Shown here one piece after another: positions 58,906 through 64,000 of a stretch of DNA of 64,000 nt. The DNA lies in NCBI GenBank assembly GCA_018228705.1, contig CP073694.1:682001-746000 (forward strand). The letters are read 5' to 3'. Source of the stretch: Dysosmobacter sp. Marseille-Q4140 (GTDB lineage Bacteria > Bacillota > Clostridia > Oscillospirales > Oscillospiraceae). The first letter of the stretch is position 1; each line of letters begins with the position of its first letter. The notes beneath the pieces are model-generated. The model saw only the letters and a list, made by a program, of their open reading frames with translations, was not told the origin of the DNA and made no database searches. The position numbers were made by a program, and so were the translations under genes.

Positions 58906-60551
58906 GCCGTCACACTCCTCTCGTCTTTTTCCAATGCCTGTTCAATTTCCACGCCGCTGCGAAACGTCACTTTGATTCGCGCCTCATCCAGTACAGTCAC
59001 CTTTTCCAGCAGTTGATAGAGTACATCTTCTTTCCACTCTGTAATTTCCGCCGAAGCAGCCGGCAATGCTGCCTCTGCAGCCTTAGTCCGACGATACATC
59101 TGCTCATTTTCTCGGTGGAGTTTCTCTATTTGCGCTCGACGCTCTTTCAATTCGGACATGGCGGTGGAGATGCGCCGGAATTGCTCTGCATTCTCTGAAC
59201 TATCAGCAGAGAGGGAAGCTTCTTTCAGCAGCTGATCGAACTGGTTTGCCAAATTCTCTAAAGCCCGGTCGATATCGGAAAGGCTTAAGCCTTCGCCGGG
59301 GATGGTCAGCAGTTCCTCCCTCATAGCACTGATTAATTTGTCTGTCAGATCCTCCTGACTGGCCATCACGCGGTTGACAGCAGTTAAAATTGCTTGCTTT
59401 AGCAGATCTTCATCAATAGTAACGGAGTGCTTACAGTATTTTGTTCCGTAGGTTATCCGGCTGATGCACCGCCACACCACACGCTGATATCCCTTTCGTT
59501 GCCAGACACATCGCCGGTAAGCAGTTCCGCACTCGCCGCAGAATAGCAGGTTGCTGAGTATGTACTTACCGCTGTATTTACACCGGCCCGTTGGCGCACT
59601 CTTTTTATTCCCTCCGGTGCGGGCACGCCGGCGGGCAAGCTCCAGCTGCACAGCATCGAACTCCTCACGGCTGATGATGGCCGGATGATGGTTTTGGATG
59701 AGATACTTGGGGAGCTGTCCCGTGTTTTGAATGACCTTTTTGCTGATACAGTCCTGGATGAAGGTTTTCTGCAGCAATGCGTCACCGCAGTATTTCTCAT
59801 TGGTCAGAATGCTCTGAATACGGGCAGGGGTCCACTCTGTCTTTCCCGTGACAGTCAAGCAGCCTTTTTCTTCAAGGGCCGCTTTGATGGTACGAAGGGT
59901 ATCGCCCGCCAAGTACCGCTGGTAGATGAAACGGACGGTCTCCGCCTGCTCCGGAATGATCACGGCCTTCCCATCCGGCCCGCGCTCATATCCCAGCAGC
60001 CATTTATAATGCAGGTGCGCGTGACCAGAACGCATGGCCTGTCTGATCCCCCAGGTGACGCGGGAACTGGTGTTCTCACTTTCGGACTGAGCAAATGCGC
60101 CGTAGAGCGTGATGAGGAATTCGCTCTCCGGATAGATGGAGTTGATATTCTGCTCCTCAAAGATAACCGGAATCCCCAGGTTTCGCAGTTCCCGCGTGAA
60201 GTTGAGCGTATCCACAGTGTTCCGGGCAAATCGTGAGACTGACTTTGTCAGGATCATGTCGATTTTTCCCTGTCGGCATTGCCTGATCATCCGCAGGAAG
60301 TCCTTGCGTGAACAGGTCGAGGTCCCAGTCTTTCCCTCATCTGCGAACACATCAACCATCGTCCAGCCCGGTTCATTCATGATTTTGTCGGTATAGTAGT
60401 CACGCTGATTTTCATAACTGGAAAGCTGCTCTTCATCGTCGGTAGACACTCGGCAGTAGGCTGCCACCCGCAAATTCCGCTTACGCTCTTTCTCTTGAGC
60501 CGTTTCCTCCTTTGGGGGGATCATAATGACATTCGGAGCGATCTCCTTCAT
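58902..60551 (-). CDS. Large serine recombinase A
   Basis: 549 residues. Catalytic domain RVAAYCRVSTDDEEQLSSYE (Ser in YCRVS), MILTKSVSRFARNTVDTLNF, YGAFAQSESENTSSRV. Recombinase domain (RGPDGKAVIIPEQAETVRFI, WTPARIQSILTNEKYCGDAL), zinc ribbon (NLLFCGECGTAYRR) and a C-terminal coiled coil follow. Third gene of a three-recombinase operon with ATGA overlaps on both sides. Confidence 0.93.
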   Translation of the reverse strand: MKEIAPNVIMIPPKEETAQEKERKRNLRVAAYCRVSTDDEEQLSSYENQRDYYTDKIMNEPGWTMVDVFADEGKTGTSTCSRKDFLRMIRQCRQGKIDMILTKSVSRFARNTVDTLNFTRELRNLGIPVIFEEQNINSIYPESEFLITLYGAFAQSESENTSSRVTWGIRQAMRSGHAHLHYKWLLGYERGPDGKAVIIPEQAETVRFIYQRYLAGDTLRTIKAALEEKGCLTVTGKTEWTPARIQSILTNEKYCGDALLQKTFIQDCISKKVIQNTGQLPKYLIQNHHPAIISREEFDAVQLELARRRARTGGNKKSAPTGRCKYSGKYILSNLLFCGECGTAYRRCVWQRKGYQRVVWRCISRITYGTKYCKHSVTIDEDLLKQAILTAVNRVMASQEDLTDKLISAMREELLTIPGEGLSLSDIDRALENLANQFDQLLKEASLSADSSENAEQFRRISTAMSELKERRAQIEKLHRENEQMYRRTKAAEAALPAASAEITEWKEDVLYQLLEKVTVLDEARIKVTFRSGVEIEQALEKDERSVTA

Positions 60552-61300
60552 TTCACAGCTTCTCCTTTCAGTATTTGTTGGTTTTTCAGCAAGACACTGA
60601 CTACTCCATCGACGAATGTGACTTTCCGGACACTCTCATGAAGCATTTCTCGGTCCAGTTCCATCATGAGATTCTGCGCTCGAAACAGGCTTTGCAGACG
60701 TTTGGTTTCATATTCCTCCACTCCGATTGCATTTAACCGCAGCACTGCCAGATGCACTGCCATAGAGCGGATCTGCGCTTCCTCCACCGGCGGGGAATGG
60801 AGTGCGTCATCCAGTTGTCGCCGGAGCGCGCCTACCTCCGATTCTTCCTCCGCGTCCGCTGTGCAGGAGATCATATCGGGGTTCTCAATCAAACCGTTCA
60901 GGAGTCCCAGCACCTGTCCTTCCACCCAGGAGGGAGGAGTACTTCCACACAGGCGCCGCAGTTCTTTTTGCGCCGGGGTCTGGTGGCGGGGTGGTACTCG
61001 TTCCTGTTTGGAGACCTGTGACGCATTAAATTGTTCTTGCTTCAGGATCTGGGGGAACCCTCCCTCTCCAATGTACCTCCTGTCTTCTAGAATACGGGCC
61101 ACCATATTCTTATTCCACGGCTTTCCGGTATCATAGGGGACGCCCCGCTCCTGAAGAGCTCCCACCAAGGTACTGTAAGAGGCCCCCGCAAGATATGTTG
61201 CAAAGATCCATTGAACCGTCGCGGCTTCACTTTCATGCGGTACGATCTCCCCACATACGATCCGGTAACCAAAGGGCTGCTTTCGGTTAGTTGCCATCAC
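60548..61300 (-). CDS. Recombinase-domain protein lacking the catalytic domain
   Basis: 250 residues. It opens directly in the recombinase (DNA-binding) domain (QPFGYRIVCGEIVPHESEAA, TVQWIFATYLAGASYSTLVG, WNKNMVARILEDRRYIGEGG). It ends with a helical part like recombinase C-termini (MELDREMLHESVRKVTFVDG). No resolvase domain and no zinc-ribbon cysteines. The gene is intact, with overlaps (ATGA) to both neighbours, so it is probably a genuine accessory subunit rather than a broken gene. Confidence 0.85.
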   Translation of the reverse strand: MMATNRKQPFGYRIVCGEIVPHESEAATVQWIFATYLAGASYSTLVGALQERGVPYDTGKPWNKNMVARILEDRRYIGEGGFPQILKQEQFNASQVSKQERVPPRHQTPAQKELRRLCGSTPPSWVEGQVLGLLNGLIENPDMISCTADAEEESEVGALRRQLDDALHSPPVEEAQIRSMAVHLAVLRLNAIGVEEYETKRLQSLFRAQNLMMELDREMLHESVRKVTFVDGVVSVLLKNQQILKGEAVK

Positions 61301-62898
61301 CGCACCGTCCTTTCTATCTGTTCCGTGAGCTCCAATCCATTGATGAGGTGGAACCGCAGTCGCCCTTCTTTTTCCACGATGATTTTTTCTACAAGCTCGC
61401 TGAACAGCTCCTCATCGAACTCTGCAAGGAGATCCGGCCCAGATTCCAGAGCATCCATAATAGCCAAGGTCTGTTGGATCGTCTGATCCTCCTCAGCCTC
61501 CAGCAGTCGCTCTTTTTCCAGCTTTGCGGTGCGGAGCTGTTCAGCCAACCTGTCGCGTCGTGATATAAAGAGATCAGGATCGACAAGCCCTTGCTGTTTC
61601 AGCTGGGCCAGAAGTCGATCCTGACTGATAATGTCTGCGATTCTGTCATTCAGTTTTACAATGTCCATACTCCATAGCATTCTTGCCTCTCGGGCTGCCT
61701 GGAGATCCTTGAGGAGCTGCTTAAGAATATTGATCCCCTGATGGCGGAGTTTATAGTACATACACAAGAACGCCGCCTTTATCTGCTGTTCGGGAAGCCG
61801 AGCAGTCTGGCAACGTTCAGGGTAGCGGTTGTGCGTTTGACAAATCCAGCAGACTGATGTTCCATCAATGCTCTTTCTCTTAAATGTAGAACCGCATGTC
61901 TGACAGATTATTTTCCCGGTAAACACATACTTTCCTTGAGAATGCGGATGCAAAGCCTCCCTTCGCCTCTCCAGAAGATTTTGCACCATTTCAAACGTAT
62001 TTCGTTCAATGATAGCGGGATGCGAGTTTTGAATGTAGTATTGAGGATATTTTCCATTGTTCTTAACGATTCGATGTGGAAGGGTCTTTGTTGTATATGA
62101 TTTTTGGAGCAGTGAATCTCCGACATATTTTTCATTGCTCAGAATATAGCCGACTGCGGTCATTCCCCAGCAAGGCCCACCTGCTCTTGTAGGAACTCCA
62201 TATCGGGTGAGGTCTTTTGCTATACTTTCCAAGCTTTGACCTGACAAGTATTGCTGGAAAATGTGCCGAACGACTTCCGCTTCGTTTTCATTGATTTCTA
62301 GTTTCCCGTCCACCAAATCATAACCAAGCGGTGCATTGCAGGTTATGAACTTCCCGGCTTTCATCCTCACCTGATAGCTCCATCGCATCCGTTCGGAGAT
62401 AGCCTCGCTTTCCTTCTGCGCAAGCATCGCAAAGATGGCCGTCAAAAGTTCGCCGGATAATTTAGAGGTGTCAATCTTGTCTTCTTCGAAGCAGACCGCA
62501 ATCCCCAGTGCTTTCAGTTCTCGAACAGCCTCCAGGCTTTCTTTGGCGTTTCTTGCAAACCGAGAGGAAGACTTGACCAGTATTTTGTCGATTCGGCCTC
62601 GGCGGCAGTCTGCCAACAGCCGCTGGAAATCATCTCTTTTTTCCGCAGAAGTCCCTGTGATTCCTTTGTCGGCATATACATCAACAAACTCCCAGTCAGG
62701 GTTCTGGTGTATCAGCTCCGTATAGTGGGTAGTCTGGGCTGCAAAGGAGTGGAGCTGGTCTTCAGAATCACTGCTGACACGAGCATAGGCAGCTACCCGC
62801 AGCTTTCGTGTTTTTTCCTGGCTGACAGGCGGGATAGCAATCACCCTCGGCCCTTGTTCCAACGCCAGCGATCCGACGGTGTTGCGTTCTTTCCTCAT
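61297..62898 (-). CDS. Large serine recombinase B
   Basis: 533 residues from the ATG at 62896-62898 with GAGGGGGTGG upstream. Catalytic domain RKLRVAAYARVSSDSEDQLH (Ser in YARVS), ILVKSSSRFARNAKESLEAV. Recombinase domain GYDLVDGKLEINENEAEVVR with ILSNEKYVGDSLLQKSYTTK. Zinc ribbon KIICQTCGSTFKRK..CWICQTHNRYPERC, then a coiled coil. First of the three recombinase genes. Confidence 0.93.
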   Translation of the reverse strand: MRKERNTVGSLALEQGPRVIAIPPVSQEKTRKLRVAAYARVSSDSEDQLHSFAAQTTHYTELIHQNPDWEFVDVYADKGITGTSAEKRDDFQRLLADCRRGRIDKILVKSSSRFARNAKESLEAVRELKALGIAVCFEEDKIDTSKLSGELLTAIFAMLAQKESEAISERMRWSYQVRMKAGKFITCNAPLGYDLVDGKLEINENEAEVVRHIFQQYLSGQSLESIAKDLTRYGVPTRAGGPCWGMTAVGYILSNEKYVGDSLLQKSYTTKTLPHRIVKNNGKYPQYYIQNSHPAIIERNTFEMVQNLLERRREALHPHSQGKYVFTGKIICQTCGSTFKRKSIDGTSVCWICQTHNRYPERCQTARLPEQQIKAAFLCMYYKLRHQGINILKQLLKDLQAAREARMLWSMDIVKLNDRIADIISQDRLLAQLKQQGLVDPDLFISRRDRLAEQLRTAKLEKERLLEAEEDQTIQQTLAIMDALESGPDLLAEFDEELFSELVEKIIVEKEGRLRFHLINGLELTEQIERTVR

Positions 62899-62985
62899 GA
62901 TTCCACCCCCTCTTTTCAGCAATACACACTACCACACGTCTGGCTAAATAGCCATATTCAAAAGAGACGAGTAAATTTGAAATAA

Positions 62986-63129
62986 TTATATGAAAATAAC
63001 TATATCTGCACCGACATCCACTTTGAGTCGAGCTGCAATTCGCTGTGCCTCTGTTTTGCTGATGAGTCCCGCATCTTTCAGGGTCTGGAGCATATTCATC
63101 AGCCCCAGGTAATTGATATTGACATCCAT
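62986..63129 (-). CDS. 47-residue protein upstream of the recombinase operon
   Basis: From the ATG at 63127-63129, with AAGGAGTACC upstream, it reads MDVNINYLGLMNMLQTLKDA, GLISKTEAQRIAARLKVDVG, ADIVIFI and a stop at 62986-62988. The helix with KDAGLISKTEAQRIAARL resembles short SHOCT-like helical modules. It lies 87 bp before recombinase B on the same strand, so it is likely part of the same operon, perhaps a small recombination regulator. That role is a guess. Confidence 0.6.
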   Translation of the reverse strand: MDVNINYLGLMNMLQTLKDAGLISKTEAQRIAARLKVDVGADIVIFI

Positions 63130-63794
63130 CCGGTACTCCTTCCTATGCTAAAGGCAAAGGGATCTTGCCCCTTCTCTGGTAGTAATAAATTAATTTAGAG
63201 GCTGCCCCAGATAATTTTGGAGAACAATACGGCGTTCCATTGTTCTGGGGCAGCCTCATTTTGTTTCTTCACGTACAGCACTGCGCTGTACCTACTGGCT
63301 CTATTCGACACTACTTCCCGAGCCATGGCAGCAACAGACGGACCGCGCTGGCGCGCGTCACGGGAATCGCACCCCTCCGAGGATCTCTCCGAGCTGCCCC
63401 CAAAAACTGGTTTTTATTATGGGCAGGAGTATCATTACTAGATTGTTGATGAGGGTCGGGCTGGGTAAACCCAGTCGCAATGCGAAACAGCCCGCCACAG
63501 GCTGCTTTGTGGACAGATGGGAACCGCTCTGCACCTTATTTGGCCGTCTTTGATGGATTAATAGCGGTCGAAGCAATCGAACTCAGGGTAATATTTTTTT
63601 CGTGTCGATCCACTTATATATCCACAGGTGGTCTTGGCGCATCCTCCAGCGTCGCTCTGGCCTCCCTCTCGGGGGCCCTCTCATCAACGGACGTATCCCT
63701 GTTGCCGGATATTCTATTTTCAAAGAGCAAGTGAGAATAACTTCCTTCTCACTTGTATAGGGGAAGAAGTAGGCGTTTTTATAACCCTCCAAAC
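63130..63794. other. Accessory non-coding region with nested inverted repeats
   Basis: GAGGCTGCCCCAGA (63198-63211) and TCTGGGGCAGCCTC (63244-63257) are perfect inverses, with an inner AGAACAAT..ATTGTTCT pair, forming a long terminator-like or insertion-end-like hairpin. A second GAGCTGCCCC motif recurs near 63388-63400. Short open frames around 63358-63734 have no family resemblance. Nothing else is recognisable. Confidence 0.45.
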
Positions 63795-64000
63795 TTATTT
63801 TTCTAAAACTTTTTTGAGATATCTTAGAATACGAACCTTTCGTTTATGTACTGCAGGCTGTGAAATACCCAATTTTTTTGAATATTCAACTTCACCCTGA
63901 CCCTCAAAAAATATGCCCTGCACCAGTGCCTGATCTGCGACAGACAGGGTCGAGATTGCATGGTACAGGGTCTTTTTTTCCAATGGTTTGAGAATAATAT
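63795..64000 (-). CDS. Sigma-70 region-4-like protein (5' end beyond window)
   Basis: An open frame enters from the right edge and ends at 63795. It encodes LYHAISTLSVADQALVQGIF, FEGQGEVEYSKKLGISQPAV and HKRKVRILRYLKKVLEK. This is the region-4 helix-turn-helix of small sigma-like proteins that occur in conjugative and transposable elements. Its N-terminus lies outside the window. Confidence 0.75.
   Translation of the reverse strand, partial: IILKPLEKKTLYHAISTLSVADQALVQGIFFEGQGEVEYSKKLGISQPAVHKRKVRILRYLKKVLEK

Noticed and set aside
59685..60236. 183-codon plus-strand frame inside recombinase A
   Set aside because: It is the complement of a well-supported serine recombinase gene and has no protein-like motifs.
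60548..61300. Middle recombinase as a pseudogene
   Set aside because: It has a good start, ATGA overlaps on both sides and no frameshift; better read as a complete accessory protein.
63358..63576. 72-codon minus-strand frame with a hydrophobic stretch
   Set aside because: No ribosome site or recognisable family; it overlaps inverted-repeat-rich DNA.

Overview
The window is GC-rich chromosomal DNA from an anaerobic gut Firmicute. The best guess is Oscillospiraceae, Flavonifractor/Pseudoflavonifractor-like. This rests on the style of the proteins (polA, tsaD, EtfAB, a CD1115-type VirD4, Tn4451-type recombinases), on SLH and BspA-like surface proteins, and on the base composition. The species is inference. 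Chromosomal backbone alternates with three mobile or island regions of different composition.

0-3 kb: the 5' part of an OmpR-type response regulator, a frameshifted membrane permease, gene remnants, and a sugar epimerase preceded by the last 41 codons of an ABC sugar permease. 3.0-13.9 kb: a decayed conjugative element (DUF6017 replication gene, PcfB, VirD4). Its virD4 is split by an approximately 8.3-kb mobilizable transposon (about 3306-11626). The transposon carries primase-helicase, a MobA/MobL relaxase with an RSF1010-type oriT core, DUF3847, an RlmA-like 23S rRNA methyltransferase behind a macrolide-type leader peptide, TnpW and a TnpX-like serine recombinase. 13.9-23.7 kb: an island between an intact tRNA-Thr(CGT) and a 112-bp copy of the tRNA 3' end plus its terminator. 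It holds an XRE-type regulator, a 1516-residue BspA-like LRR/cysteine-peptidase-like/SLH protein, a second SLH protein and relics of xis-like and sigma-like genes.

24-53 kb is mostly backbone. A tightly overlapping minus-strand operon runs polA, small kinase, EamA, rimI, GNAT, tsaD. After it come a flavodoxin, a PsiE-like protein and a PAP2 phosphatase. A lysine riboswitch precedes a three-gene amino-acid ABC importer. Then come a LysR regulator, a MarR-ABC-ABC efflux operon and DUF554. From 41.5 to 53.4 kb lies a coherent acyl-CoA gene set: MBL hydrolase, acyl-CoA ligase, crotonase, type III CoA-transferase, GntP permease, a sigma-54 enhancer-binding regulator, acyl-CoA dehydrogenase, EtfB and EtfA. 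Three -24/-12 promoters and a shared upstream motif suggest that one activator controls the whole set. The enzymes fit uptake, CoA activation, dehydration and reduction of a hydroxy or unsaturated acid.

53.5-55.6 kb has a MoxR AAA ATPase with a VWA partner. From 55.6 kb to the end is a lower-GC accessory island: an ApeA-like HEPN protein translationally coupled to a low-molecular-weight tyrosine phosphatase, a DUF1016 protein, a metallophosphoesterase, three overlapping large serine-recombinase genes, a 47-residue leader gene, and a partial sigma-like gene at the edge. The candidates most worth pursuing are the sigma-54 acyl-CoA regulon, the LMW-phosphatase/HEPN pair, and the macrolide-leader-controlled methyltransferase on a nested transposon.
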